This document shows, piece by piece, positions 36,695 to 49,072 of a stretch of 64,000 nt of DNA. Made by a program: the position numbers and the translations under genes. This DNA is from Purshia tridentata (taxonomy: Eukaryota > Streptophyta > Magnoliopsida > Rosales > Rosaceae). Each line of letters starts with the position of its first letter. Position 1 is the first letter of the stretch. The notes under the pieces were generated by a model. The model had not been told where the DNA came from and made no database searches. It saw only the letters and a program-made list of their open reading frames with translations. The stretch covers positions 1 through 64,000 of the forward strand of contig QANT01005225.1 of NCBI GenBank assembly GCA_003254885.1. Direction: 5' to 3'.

Positions 36695-37582
36695 CTACTC
36701 AACCTTCACTTTAAACACGTCCTTCCTCTCCTCTTCTTTGAGCTTGGGCATAACTACCTTGAGCACGCCGTTCTTCATCTCCGCCTTGATCTCTGCCATT
36801 TTGAACAGGTTCTCCGGCAGAGGGAGCCGACTGTTGTACCTCCATGCTTCACTCGCTTCGTCGCCGCCATCTTCTTTACCAGCCTCCTCGCCTTCAATGA
36901 TCAGAGCATTGTCCTTCACCGACACCTTCACATCCTCTTTGCCCAGCCCTGGCATGTCCACTCGCAGATGCAGAGCGTTCTCCGTCTCACGCGCCTCCCA
37001 CCCGCGGCGGAGCCCACCAGCCCCGACGCCACGTGCGGCCGATACGAAGGGATCCGCTGTCACCCGGTTCGAAGTCGGCAGGAATGGACGAACAAACTCA
37101 TCTATAATGTCACACATTTGCAAATTATTTAAGAGTTGAGACTAAGCATTTTTTTACAAAAAGGGACTACAAATAAAGTAATTTTCAAAATATTAGACTG
37201 AAAAAAAGCATTTTTAAAAAAAATTCGCCCAGAAACGGCATTTTTCTAAAGGATTCAACAGAAAAAAAGAAGAGCATTATTTCAAACAAAGAGAAAGAAA
37301 TAAAGAAATTAAATACACTATCACTACTAGCAAAGAGAGAGAGCGAGTACCTGGGAAGAAATCTTCGCGCCGACGAAGGCGAGGGCAACGAAAGAACCGG
37401 GGATCGAAGTCGGAGTCGCTTTCGTTGTCATCTTCGTCGTGACGGCGAGCGGCGGCGTAGGAGTTGAAAAACCTGGACGAAGCAGAGGATTTGGTGGTGG
37501 CGATCGGGCGGATAGAGGCCCAAACGGACTTGGGGAGGAGGTTAGAGGTCAAAAGTCGACGGAGGGCTAGCGAGGACGCCAT
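36695..37582 (-). CDS. Mitochondrial small heat-shock protein (HSP20 family, HSP23.5/23.6 type)
   Basis: A 212-residue ATP-independent chaperone that holds unfolding proteins, here with a likely mitochondrial presequence. Two coding exons: 37582-37351 and 37101-36695. The N-terminus (MASSLALRRLLTSNLLPKSV) is Arg-rich, amphipathic and without acids, as expected for import. The alpha-crystallin domain starts at about residue 105 and includes LRVDMPGLGKEDVKV and the conserved KNGVLKVVMPK. The acceptor at 37102 (ATTATAG) is the only one that keeps the frame open. It makes the linker before the domain about eight residues shorter than in remembered Arabidopsis homologues. A perfect three-unit heat-shock element lies upstream. 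The gene is divergent from COG7. Family and compartment are well supported; the exact paralogue is inferred from gene order. Confidence 0.92.
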
Positions 37583-37745
37583 TGAAGCTCAGACGGTAGC
37601 TAGCTTGGAGAGTACGGAAAGAAATTAGGCTGGGAGTGAGCTTTTCAGAGACTGTCACGTTCACAGCATGTGAGACGTGTAACATTTGGAGGAGGATATT
37701 TGTAGTGGGGCTGGGGAAGGAAGAGTGTAGAAGGCTCCAGAAGGA

Positions 37746-37758
37746 GAAGTTTCTGGAA
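37746..37758 (-). promoter_or_regulatory. Heat-shock element upstream of the small HSP gene
   Basis: On the gene's strand this reads TTCCAGAAACTTC, a perfect alternating TTCnnGAAnnTTC array that heat-shock transcription factors bind. It lies about 165 bases upstream of the start codon, in keeping with a heat-induced gene. Further single GAA/TTC units occur nearby (37740-37742). No clear TATA box was assigned. Confidence 0.75.
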
Positions 37759-38481
37759 GCACACTCGAGATGAGATATTTTCCTTCTTCCCTTTGGGCTG
37801 GGCTGCACTGTCCGATCTGGGTTTGGTGGGCTCATATGACAACCTAGGCTTGAATCCACATCGTGTTTCGAGGCCCATTTTGGGTTCAAGCTTCCTCATG
37901 AGTCATAACGATGAATAATTTTCTCTCATCATCATAAGAAGAATGCCGGTTAGAGATAAACATTAACCCCATAACTTGGAACATAATTAAAAACAAAACA
38001 TGAAAATCATAATTTAGAGTTACTAAGTTTGTTCAATGATATTCGTGTTAGATGAAGTGATGGAAAAAAAAAGGTAGGATAACTAATTAAGATTAAGATA
38101 AGTCCAATGTCTGGCTATACACATGCTACATTGTTGATTGTTGCAAATAATTCAAGTTTAGTTCAGAATGAATTGATACTTTTTATTTTTTATTTTTTAT
38201 TTGATGGAAGGAGATCGAAACTTAGTGCAAAATAATGTCACACTATGTAAACAAAATTTTGTAGTCTAACATTATTACTCTAATTTAAAACCAGCTTATT
38301 CATTCATGTATTGTATTTGTAGACCATAGACAAAAGGTCTGAACTTGTAAACAGGTAATCAAATTGGAGCTACCAAAATCCAAAAAGAAGAACAATATGT
38401 AAACAAAACCCATATGACAGAAGCATGAAGCTCATGTAATAGGTCACATATCCCAAGCATCACAAACGAAATGAGAAAACG

Positions 38482-38551
38482 GCTTTCATCAATCAACAAC
38501 GCAATCAACAAGAGAAAAAANGCTTTCATCAATCAACAACGCAATCAACAA
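38482..38551. repeat. Duplicated 30-bp segment on both sides of a single N
   Basis: The sequence starting GCTTTCATCAATCAACAACG occurs at 38482-38511 and again at 38522-38551, 40 bases apart. The only unknown base of the window (38521) sits immediately before the second copy, and a poly-A tract follows it. This looks like a contig join where both ends carry the same sequence, rather than a real duplication. Confidence 0.8.
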
Positions 38552-38766
38552 AAAAAAAAAAAAAAAAAAAATCTCTGTGAAACAGGATATGATCGTACCC
38601 AGTATAATGCATTCTTGGGGACCTTACCCAAAAAACAAAGGTTTGAGGCAATGGTGATTGCTTGCAAATTCCATTCAAACTAATAATTCATCTTAGGCCT
38701 GGGCCTGGGCTAACAGACTGGGCTTAAATTTATAGTGTTAAAAGGCCCATTCTGGGTTCAAGCTAT

Positions 38767-38783
38767 CACGTGACTCTCACGTG
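38767..38783. promoter_or_regulatory. Two G-boxes upstream of COG7
   Basis: CACGTG occurs at 38767-38772 and again at 38778-38783, about 95-110 bases upstream of the COG7 start codon, just after a GGCCCAT site II-type motif. G-boxes are bound by plant bZIP and bHLH factors. Whether these are used by COG7, the divergent HSP gene or neither cannot be told from sequence. Confidence 0.5.
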
Positions 38784-38876
38784 CAATGCTTTACCATCAT
38801 CGTCGGCGAATGAACTACCAACTCTCAGCTTGATTCCTTGGCAGTTTGGCAGTTTAGCGAGCGAGCGGGAAGCACC

Positions 38877-41800
38877 ATGATGCTGGATCTGGGCCCGTTC
38901 TCGGACGAGAGCTTCGACCCGAAGAAGTGGGTCAACTCGGCGTGCCAGAGTCGGCACCCGCAGGACTCGGTGGATAAGCACCTAGTGGATCTGGAGATGA
39001 AGCTTCAGATGGTGTCGGAGGAGATCGCCGCCTCGCTCGAGGAGCAGAGTGCCTCCGCCCTCCTCCGCGTCCCACGTGCTACTCGTGACGTCATCCGCCT
39101 CCGCGACGATGCCCTCTCCCTTCGCTCCGCCGTCTCCTCCATCCTCGACAAGCTCAAGAAGGTACGTTTAGTTCAATTCAATTTCAATCTCTCTTTTTTT
39201 GGGTTAAATACTGTTTCGTTGCTGAGAAAGCGTGGGAAAATTGAATGCGATTTTGGAAATTGAAATCGAACGTGCGCATTTCGCAGGCAGAGGGATCGTC
39301 CGCAGAGTCTATAGCGGCGCTTGCTAAAGTTGACACAGTGAAGCAGAGAATGGAAGCTGCATATGAGACATTGCAGGATGCTGCTGGATTAACTCAGCTG
39401 AGTTCGACTGTGGAGGACGTGTTTGCCAGCGGCGATCTTCCACGCGCCGCCGAAACTTTGGCCAACATGAGGCATTGCTTGTCTGCTGTTGGGGAGGTAA
39501 TGCTTTATAAGATTTCTTTTGTACCATCTTGTTTAACATCTTCTTATAATTAATATCATTTTTATAATCAATTCTGAAAACTCATGAATCATTTTTAGGT
39601 TGCTGAGTTTGCTAATGTGAGGAAGCAACTTGAGGTCTTAGAGGATAGGCTTGATTCAATGGTGCAACCACGTCTAACAGATGCAATATCCAATCGCAAG
39701 GTCACAATTTTTTTCCTAACAATTGGTTGCTTTCTGTTTTTTCTCAATCCTCTGTAGTCTAGATGAAGACGATGCAATTATTTTCAGGTTGACATTGCTC
39801 AAGATTTGCGGGCAATTCTCATTCGAATTGGGAGATTCAAGTCCATGGAGCTACATTATACCAAAGTTCACCTAAAGCCCATAAAGCAGCTCTGGGAAGA
39901 TTTTGACAAAAAACAACCACCACCTACTAAGCTTGCAACTGATAAGACTCAACTTGAAAGGCTATCCACTAGTAATGAATTTCAATCAGCTGCACCCACA
40001 ATTCAATTCTCCAGTTGGCTGCCAAATTTCTATGATGAATTGCTACTTTATCTTGAACAAGAATGGAAGTGGTACTCTTCTCACTCTTTGGTTCCCAATT
40101 TTTAGATTTCAAGAGTTATTTGTTCAGGGATAGAAACAGTGACTTTACATTCCCCAATTTAATGAATTGCATGTTAATACTTCATCTGATATATGTTCTA
40201 ATTAAAATCTTGATATTTCCTGTTCTTTGAGAAGAATTACACAAATATGTATCCTCTCAGAATTTTTTTTTTTTTGTTTTGTTTGCGTGTTAATAAAAAT
40301 TTGATATGTATATCCTTGGGAAGCATAAAAAAAAAAAAAATTCAGGTTGTATTTATGATTTTATTTATTATTCAGTCACGGAATGTACTAAATTGGCTTC
40401 AACTGTTGACTGCAGGTGTCTGGTTGCCTTTCCTGAGGATTATAAATCTCTTGTCCCAAAGCTACTAGTCGAGACGATGGCAACCGTCGGGGCAAGTTTT
40501 GTTTCCCGTATCAACCTTGGGACTGGAGATGCTGTTCCTGAAACAAAAGCATTGACAAAAGGTTCCATTTGACTTTATTCTGTTACTTCCAGATGTTGTT
40601 TTACATGATGTGGGCAGAGAATGCCACTGTTTGATCATCTATTTTTTTTATTTGTATGGGAATGGGAAACTTGGAATCACATTTCCATACTGTCTTTTAC
40701 CATATTATCTTCTCTTGAAACTCGTACTGTTGTTTTTCACCTCACCCCTTTCAGCCATTTGATATTAGTTCTAAGGATCAGTTTCTTGATTATCATATCT
40801 CAAATTCCTTATTTCATAACTCAGGTATATTAGATATTCTCTCTGGTGATATGCCAAAGGGTATCAAGCTCCAGACGAAGCATCTGGAGGCTTTGATTGA
40901 ATTACACAATATGACCCAGACCTTTGCAAGGAATATTCAGCACTTATTTTCAGAGTCTGATCACTGTGTTTTAATGGACACACTAAAGGCAGTGTATCTT
41001 CCCTATGAATCATTTAAACAGAGGTAAGATAGGTCCAGGTTTTGAAGTGGTTGTTCAGGCCTGGCATTCCATTTTCGTTTAGAATATTGCCATATAAACA
41101 AGAGAAGCTGGTTTCCATTTCTTACTTGCATTTGATTCGATTCTGATAAGCATTTGTATCCGGATAATATCCTTCCATCTTTTATTAGTGGTTTCTTCTT
41201 CTTCTCCTCCTATTCATTTTTATGTGCAAATGATAATGTCTTTTATTAGTTGATCAATGGTGAAACATATATATGTTCTAGGTATGGACAGATGGAGCGT
41301 GCTATACTTTCTGCTGAGATTGCTGGGGTTGATCTAAGGGGAGCTGTTACTCGTGGTGTGGGAGCGCAGGGAATTGAACTTAGTGAAACGGTTAGGAGAA
41401 TGGAGGAATCCATTCCCCAGGTGATTGTACTTCTTGAAGCAGCCGTTGAGAGATGCATCAGCTTTACTGGAGGTTCTGAGGCAGATGAGCTAATTCTTGC
41501 AATTGATGACATAATGTTACAGTATATTTCTACCCTACAGGAAACCCTGAAATCATTAAGAGTTGTCTGTGGAGTGGATCATGGTGGTGATGTTATTGGT
41601 TCAAAGAAGGAGATGGGATTGGATAAGAAGGATGGCCAAAGTGCACGCAAAACTGACTTGATTTCAAATGAGGAGGAGTGGTCTATTGTGCAAGGTGCTT
41701 TGCAAATCCTCACAGTTGCAGATTGTCTAACTAGCAGGTCCTCTGTATTTGAAGCTTCCTTGAGAGCTACTCTTGCTAGATTGAGCACAACTCTCTCTGT

Positions 41801-42945
41801 TTCAGTATTTGGTTCAAGTGTGGACCAAAACCTGTCCCATGTTGCTAGTGATGATGGAAATGGGGAATCATCTTTGGGTGGAAGGGCTGCCTTGGATGTA
41901 GCAGCTGTGCGGCTCATTGATGTTCCTGAGAAGGCTCGAAAACTCTTTAACCTTTTAAATCAGGTACAATTAAATTAACATTTCAGTCTCGTTCTCGTTC
42001 TTTCTTCCATATTCTCCCCCTTTAAATTAAAAATAAGGCCATTGTTTTATGTTGTTATGCAGTCTAAAGATCCCCGATTTCATGCACTTCCACTTGCGTC
42101 TCAAAGAGTTGCAGCATTTGCTGACACAGTCAATGAACTTGTATACGATGTTCTCATCTCTAAAGTGCGGCAACGCCTCAGTGATGTTTCTCGATTGCCA
42201 ATATGGTCTTCGGTCGAAGAACAGAGTGCATACCATCTCCCAACCTTCAGTGCATACCCTCAGGCCTACGTGACTAGCATTGGTGAATATCTTCTTACTC
42301 TACCCCAGCAGTTGGAACCACTGGCGGAGGGCATCTCTAGTGATGCCAACAATGATGAAGCCCAGTTTTTCGCCACAGAATGGATGTTCAAGGTACCAAC
42401 CTCTTATGGTGGGAAAATCCCAAGTTTTTTTTTATTTAGGTTTCATTCTTTTGGAGAGTCTGCAACGCTCTTTACATTTCAGTCTAATTCTAGCATTTCT
42501 TTAGGATTGTTTCTTTATAGGGTCTAGTTTATGATAAGCTTAGGTGCTCAAGAGCCTGTAGATACTAGGAAGCATTAATCCTAGCAGCACCCATTTTACA
42601 TATCTATTTAGATCATTCCTCCATGCTCTTGTTTTGAATGATGACGCTGCTTTGTGTGTAATGAAGGTGGCAGAGGGCGCCACTGCTCTTTACATGGAGC
42701 AACTGCGAGGGATTCAGTACATCACAGATCGTGGGGCAGCACAGCTATCTGTTGACATAGAGTACCTAAGTAATGTGCTTTCTGCTCTATCAATGCCTAT
42801 TCCTCCAGTCCTCGCCACATTCCACACCTGCCTTTCCACCCCTAGAGACCAGCTCAAAGATCTTGTGAAGTCTGATTCAGGAAACCAGCTTGATCTTCCA
42901 ACTGCAAACCTTATATGTAAGATGCGGCGTGTGAATATAGATTAG
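38877..42945 (+). CDS. COG7: Conserved oligomeric Golgi complex subunit 7
   Basis: Encodes an 838-residue subunit of the COG tether, which acts in retrograde vesicle traffic at the Golgi. The Arabidopsis orthologue is known as EMBRYO YELLOW (EYE). Nine coding exons: 38877-39161, 39287-39496, 39599-39700, 39788-40071, 40416-40561, 40825-41023, 41282-41963, 42063-42392, 42667-42945, summing to 2517 bases. The start MMLDLGPFSDESFDPKKWVN and the block AGLTQLSSTVEDVFASGDLP are typical of plant COG7. The C-terminal PTANLICKMRRVNID also fits. Two in-frame ATGs begin the protein; the first, at 38877, is in better context. The N-terminal half is helical, as in other COG subunits. It is convergent with the LUC7-like gene on its right and divergent from the small HSP on its left. 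Confidence 0.95.
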
Positions 42946-45122
42946 TCATATTTATCTTGGATTCTTTTTCTTTTTTTTCTTTCTTTTTGTAACTATATTA
43001 TGCCCGTTATTCTTTTCAGAAACTAGCCTTCGTAAGAGGTGCGTTATCTTGCTTTTTTCTATTGTACCCAAAAACTTATAGATCAGTCATCTACATTTTT
43101 TCTTTTGTACCAAAAAGTATAGATTTAGCCATATGTGTTTTTTCTATTTACCCTTTTTTTTCCAATTACATTAGAGAGAATTGAACCATAAATCCATCGT
43201 AATCTTAACACATTACTCCATTCATTTTCACTATGTGGATGCCCTAATGCTTATAAGCTTATCGCAATCCATTTCTGGATTGAGGATTTATGTATATATA
43301 ATTCTCCTCCTCCCTCTCCTATTTTTCATCCACCCGTCAATCATATTTTTCCAATCATGACCCCCACCGTTACCTGTCCATCTTCATCAGTACCTGATGG
43401 GAAATTTAAAAAAATACACAAAAAATTGCAATTCAAACCCATTCTTGTGATTTCTCCATGAGGTGCAACATCACCTCTTACAACACATCGCAATTCTTGG
43501 CAGATCGCCATGACACCTTTAATTTCCATCTGATATATGATTCGATACATCTTGTGTAGTAGTTTCATTTCGCGGTGTCTTTCCTTTCCACTCCTTGTTA
43601 TACATATACTACAGATGTTCGTCAAGCGTGTGACAACGCCAAAGTTTGCTTGGGGAATGCATGTGGGTCATGACTTCAGATTCTGATATTTGGACAAAAC
43701 ATGACGATCGTTCTTTAGATGTTCATGTCAATTTGATTTGAACTATTTTCTCTTTTATCTGTACTGATCGAGAAACTTATAGACTTGAATTCAGTGTGTC
43801 AATATTGAAAAGATTACAACGTTTTATGCGATCTACCACAAAAATTCATTTACTACAATCATAAATGGCTTCCACAGTCATTTCAAAATCCCACCATCGA
43901 AATTTCAATTTCATTGATAACAATCATTTTCCCAACTCTTAATAAAAATTCAACAAGATGAATAAAATGGGGTGCAGTGCACAAACCATGCCTTACTGTG
44001 AGATATATGAACCACTGGCAAATCTAATTGTCAGGGTTCACCAGATTTACCTGCCTTTCCTGCATACTACAAAAGAAATACAATGTTGTGCAGATTATAA
44101 TTGGCAGTTACCTCCATTCACCCATAATAACTTCACATCTTATACTGCAAAAAAGGGAGCACCTCGCAACCCAGTCCACTGAAGTAGACTACCATGCCGT
44201 GGAAACCAACTACTGATCCTGACTTGAACTGCAGGGATACCTATATCACATGATAATGTAAATTTATAGATTTACCATCCACTTCTTATGTCATTGGCCT
44301 TTTTCTCTCATTGCTAATTATTGTAAATAATGCTTGTACCACTTATCATTAAATTCCCATATGCTGGAGTGGCAAGGTGAATTGAGGGCAAAGTAATGAG
44401 CCTTTTGAAATTCGAAAACAACAGAAGGATTGAAACCAGACCAATTCTAGCATGTATGGAGAATCCCCTAAAATCTAAATACCTCAAAAGGAACATGCAG
44501 CACATCATCCTCATTTCATGATTTGTGTCTTCGCTTTCCTCCACAGTTGCACAGGTGCCATATAAGGAGGAGCATTTGCAACAAAGTGGTTAAAACTGAA
44601 CCAGAAAGAGGGAGGACAAGAAAAAGAAAAGGCGTATCTATGGAAAGGAAGGGAATATCAACGCATGGGTTGGTGATGGCAATTATAGGATATACGTATA
44701 TATGTTACCTCGAAATTGGTTAAACATCATCCCCTCTCCAGCTGCAGGGTCAATCATGCATGCATTTTTGGGTCTGATGTCTTAATATGTGAGAACACAA
44801 AAGTAGCCAACAATGAGTTCCCCGTCAAAAAAATTGTCTCAAGAGAAGTTTCATAAAGAGAATTTACCTCATCCCAAGTCTAAAATGAATTATAAAATGA
44901 GTTACAATAATAAAATAATACCTACCTCAACCCTTTTCTCCGCTAATAATATTGATGAAAGAGAGACGGAATAGTCTCAACAAAGCTGTGAGATGCAAAA
45001 AAAAGTTTCACCCATAATGATAATTTAATTCAAGACTCCAAATGCATATGTTTATAAAACCTTGGAGATGAAAAATCTACCTCATTAAATTTCAAAGCTC
45101 AGACATCTACCTACACAATTCA
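42946..45122. other. Spacer between convergent COG7 and LUC7-like genes
   Basis: The left part is probably COG7 3' UTR with polypyrimidine stretches and the right part the 3' UTR of the LUC7-like gene. Short ORFs at 43.3-44.7 kb have no recognisable features, and I see no gene here. Confidence 0.5.
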
Positions 45123-48055
45123 TTAATACGGACGAACTGGACTTCTAGGTGACCTCCTGTGACTATGCCTAACGGGCGATCGTGACCTGCTTCGTTCACG
45201 GTACCTATCCCTGCCTCCGTCTCTTCCATTCCTGGACCTCCAATCAACCCCTCTTCCTCCATCCCGACTACCTCTACCATTCCACTCTCTAGACCTTTCA
45301 CGATCCAAGTCTCGTTCCCGATATCTGTCTCGCTCCCTGTCACGATCTCTATCACGATACCTGTCCCTATCGCTTGAATCACTTCTCCTTCTACCCTCAT
45401 GTTCCTTCTCCTTCTGTTTCCTTCGTTCTTCTGCTTCTTTCTCCCTGGCTAACTTTTCTTCTTCCCTTGATTTCTCCTTAGCTGCCTGAAAATTAAAGTC
45501 CTTGCTTTTCAGTCACTGAGAAAGAAGTAACTTTTTTCTTAGCTTCAGTATTTTATTATTCAAAGAGACTCACCTTGTACTCAGCAATAAAATCCCGGAC
45601 CATGCCATAACCGATATGCTGCTTCCCTGTGACATGAGATTGAGTCCTCTCGACAGCATCATTGGCCACAAGAAATGAACCACAGATCTCACAAAGTGCC
45701 ATTTTTTTCTCCTGTGCAAGCATCAACACTTTATCATTCTGGGGCTGTTGAGCCAAGGTTGTCTTCTCAGTATTAAGCATATCCACCTGCCAAAATCAAA
45801 ATAAACAAACAAACCAGAATTTCAATTGTATGATGGGGAATTAATAAAGATACATAGAATAACAGACATGGATGGTCCGGTGTGTGGACTTTATGGAAAA
45901 GACTAGATGAATGAGAAATAGAAAAACTCAAGCAATAATAGCAGCACCTTTCTCATTAGCGCTTCAGCTTCATCCACCTTCCCAGCTTCACCAAGGGCCT
46001 CCACTTGTTCCAGCAAATTCTTTATCTTTTCCTCTAGAACAGATAACTGTTCAGACTTTTCAGCTGATAATGGAGGTGGTGGTGCAGGTTCAACCTCCTG
46101 AGCAAGGCGTTCTCGCCCACGCCTTACTCTTCTATCCAAATCCATCACCTGCAATGCAAGTAGAATATGACAAAGAAATATATGCGAAAAAATAGAGATC
46201 GTCAAGACCCAAGGGGAAGACATGTAACTTACCAATTTCTCACAAAACTGAGCAAGTTCAGCTTCGAACTTGGGCACATATGCATCATGTCTTGGGGACT
46301 TCTCAAAACTAAAATCAATGACATCAAAAATTAAAAGTGGAATAAGAAAATATATCACATGGCCAGAGCAGGAAAAAAGAGAAAAGAGAAAAAGCCTTTA
46401 AACTAAGGTAAAAAGCAGTAGGGGAAGAACATGATTAGAAAATTGGACCAAATTGATTTAGAAAAATCTGTAGTCTTCTGGTGCCTTGAATTGTGACTAA
46501 AATGTGAAAATATTCAGATTATGATATAACTGGCATACAGTAAGTTCTCAAATTTACCGATGAAAAGGGGAGAGGGTAATAAATGACCTCCGATCATCAT
46601 CTGGGGTCGAAAATAGAACTTCCAGTTTTGCCAAAACCATCTAGATACTCTTATTAAAATCACAAAGATAGAAATTATACACCCTTTCCCTGATATTTCA
46701 TGTAAAATAATTTATTCATTAACATTATACAGGTAAGCAAAATTGAATAACTAAGCTTACAAAGGGTGCAAACAAAGGTAACATAACGCTTTGTTAGGAA
46801 AAAAGAAGAAGAAAGGATTAGATCATGATATGTGATGCATCACCAATTACGTTTAGCTGAATACTTACCATTCACTTATGTCCTAAAATAAATGGGTACG
46901 GCAGTTATCAGAATTTATGTACGATTTAATGGGCCGTACATATTGCCCAAAATACATTGTCTTGGATGTCTCATGCAGCAGAGCATCATTAAATAAACAT
47001 ATTACTATATATCTGACACAACTATTTAATAACTTTCTGACTATGGATGGTTAGATTCTTCTTCCCTTCTTGGAAAGATATGTTTAAATCAGTTACCTCA
47101 AAAATAAACAACCAGCAACTGCTTAGAATACCATGTAAGGCATATCAAAGTTTCATTTTACACCCTACACACTACACATATGAAGCAGCTAACTTATTCA
47201 TAAAAAGACAAGATTAGCGACATTTTTACAACAGAAGCAGATAAGTGAACATAAATTGTTCGTATACAAGTTGAGCAAGCTTAACTTTTACAAAATGATA
47301 TGGAACTTCTATTAAAACCATGATAAAACAATTAACAACCATGCATAAATGACCATCTTTTGATTGCATTCTCAATCTGAATGCACCCATAAACTCCATA
47401 AAAAGGAACAATATGAAAACCTCAAATATAATTTCCAAAAAGAAAAGTCCCAAACTATATGAAAAGTTCAGTTAATCACCTTTCTTTCAACTTCAGGTCA
47501 TGTATTCTAGGACACGGTCCTGATTCCAAAAAAAATTACTGTTAATGAAACCATGCACTCTCCAGGCATCAATTAAGTATATGCGACTCAAAAAAAACTA
47601 AAATTTATCATCATGATTCAAGCATTGGGCTTTATTTTCTTTCCTGGGTTTTCTCAGCAACCAAACATAGTGTTAAACAAGTGAAATTCAACACAAATTT
47701 TAATAGCAACGCACCTAGATCGCTTCGAGTATTGACAAAGAGATCGTGAGGACAAAAGCGAACCATATAGGCTCCACAAACCTCCTTATCATCCCAAGTT
47801 ATTTCCTTGTACCCCTTTCTCTCTTCCTCAGTCAAGTTACGAGCTGGAATTCACCAGAAACCAGTACTCCAAAATCAAAATCAAAGCAAGATACGCAAAA
47901 TAAATAAATAAAAAATTACAACCATTATAATCAATATTTAAAAAATCCAAATTCGTTAAATCAAAATATCGTACGTAACAAAGCAACGATTTTTAGGGTT
48001 TACGGCAGATACCTGAGCCCATAAGTTCGTCTAGCAGAGCTCTCTGAGCGTCCAT
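45123..48055 (-). CDS. LUC7RL: LUC7-like U1 snRNP-associated splicing protein
   Basis: A 354-residue nuclear protein of the LUC7 family, which joins the U1 snRNP and helps select 5' splice sites. Seven coding exons: 48055-48013, 47843-47715, 47519-47480, 46308-46233, 46148-45948, 45786-45574, 45485-45123. Two zinc fingers are visible: CCCH with Cys37, Cys45, Cys60 and His64, and C2H2 with Cys195, Cys198, His214 and His220 (CEICGSFLVANDAVERTQSH). Between them is a long coiled-coil-like helix (SAEKSEQLSVLEEKIKNLLE). From about residue 235 the tail is rich in Lys/Glu and then Arg-Asp, Arg-Glu and Arg-Ser repeats, ending SRSRSPVRHSHRRSPRSPVR. The KEITWDDKEVC block marks the plant LUC7RL branch rather than LUC7A/B. 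That assignment, and hence the symbol, rests on remembered homologues. Confidence 0.92.
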
Positions 48056-49072
48056 GACTGTGTGAAGTGATGATCTGAAATTGAGAAGCAATACCACCAA
48101 GAAAAAAAAAATCAATTTTGTTTGGAGAGAAGAAGATTAAGATGGGTGTGTAGCAAAGGAATGAGTGAGGGTTGTGAATGGGCAGTGAAGTAGGTAGGTC
48201 CTATGGCTTTTAAGGCCTCTAGGGTTTGCTGTCAAGGATTATAATCATCTGAGAGACAGACGCGGAGAAGGGGAGGAGGAGGGTAAGTTGGGTCTGGTGG
48301 CAAAGTATATATGCGAGCTGAGCTACCTTGCTTGCTCAAAGAGATAAACTTTTGGGACTACCAAATGATACTAATTTACTTTTTCCTATTGGTTGTTTTA
48401 TTCTTTTTTCTCTACTTTTTGTTACTCACATTTGGCTTCCATATATTTTTACCTATATTACAATTTGGTAATCAAACTCTAATGTGACTCTGATTCAATT
48501 GAGTACTAGATCATTAAGTCTATGTTCTCAGGGGTAATTAGGTCTTTGCTCATAGCTCAAAAGAAAAAAAATTTTTCATGCTGAAAAATATGGGTTTAAA
48601 CAACAAGGCCAATTGCAAAATTAAATTTTCTTTATGGACAAAGAATGAGCCTGAGTGACTCAACACTGTTATGCAAACTGATGTTTCTATATCCTAGAGA
48701 CAGATGCTAAAGAACTTTATCTCCTTATAGAGAGGAAGATGAATCATAGGAAAAAGTAAGGTGGTTAATCTTTTCTTCTTATTACCCATTATTTTGGTTT
48801 GGAGTGAAAAATTGTCTTGAGGTGGGAAGTACTAGCTAGACTATTTGTAGGTGGTGACTATGGGGTGCTGGACTGTTGTGTGACAAGGACCAGTATTGAG
48901 AAATACACAAACAAAATAGATAGCAATCAAAAACCACTGGTAGTAAGGAGCATAACAAGGTCCAACCACAAGCACATATAGTATATATTATCCATAATCC
49001 TACACCTTCTGTGGTGCTCCTTAATTTTGTTTGTTCTAGTAATGCAACCCAAATTCTCTGCTCAGTTCAACC
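48056..49072. other. Divergent spacer between LUC7-like and PEX11B genes
   Basis: This holds the promoters of two divergently transcribed genes. The left 250 bases are leader and promoter of the LUC7-like gene. The rest is AT-rich with no supported gene or repeat. Confidence 0.5.

Larger units (their letters stand above)
37583..38876. other. Divergent intergenic region between small HSP and COG7
   Basis: About 1.3 kb separates two divergently transcribed start codons, so it holds both promoters. It contains the heat-shock element near the HSP gene and paired G-boxes near COG7. It also has a 22-bp direct repeat at both sides (37871-37892 and 38743-38764, one mismatch) that includes a GGCCCAT site II-type motif. 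The middle is AT-rich with no gene. One ambiguous base (N) lies at 38521. Confidence 0.6.
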
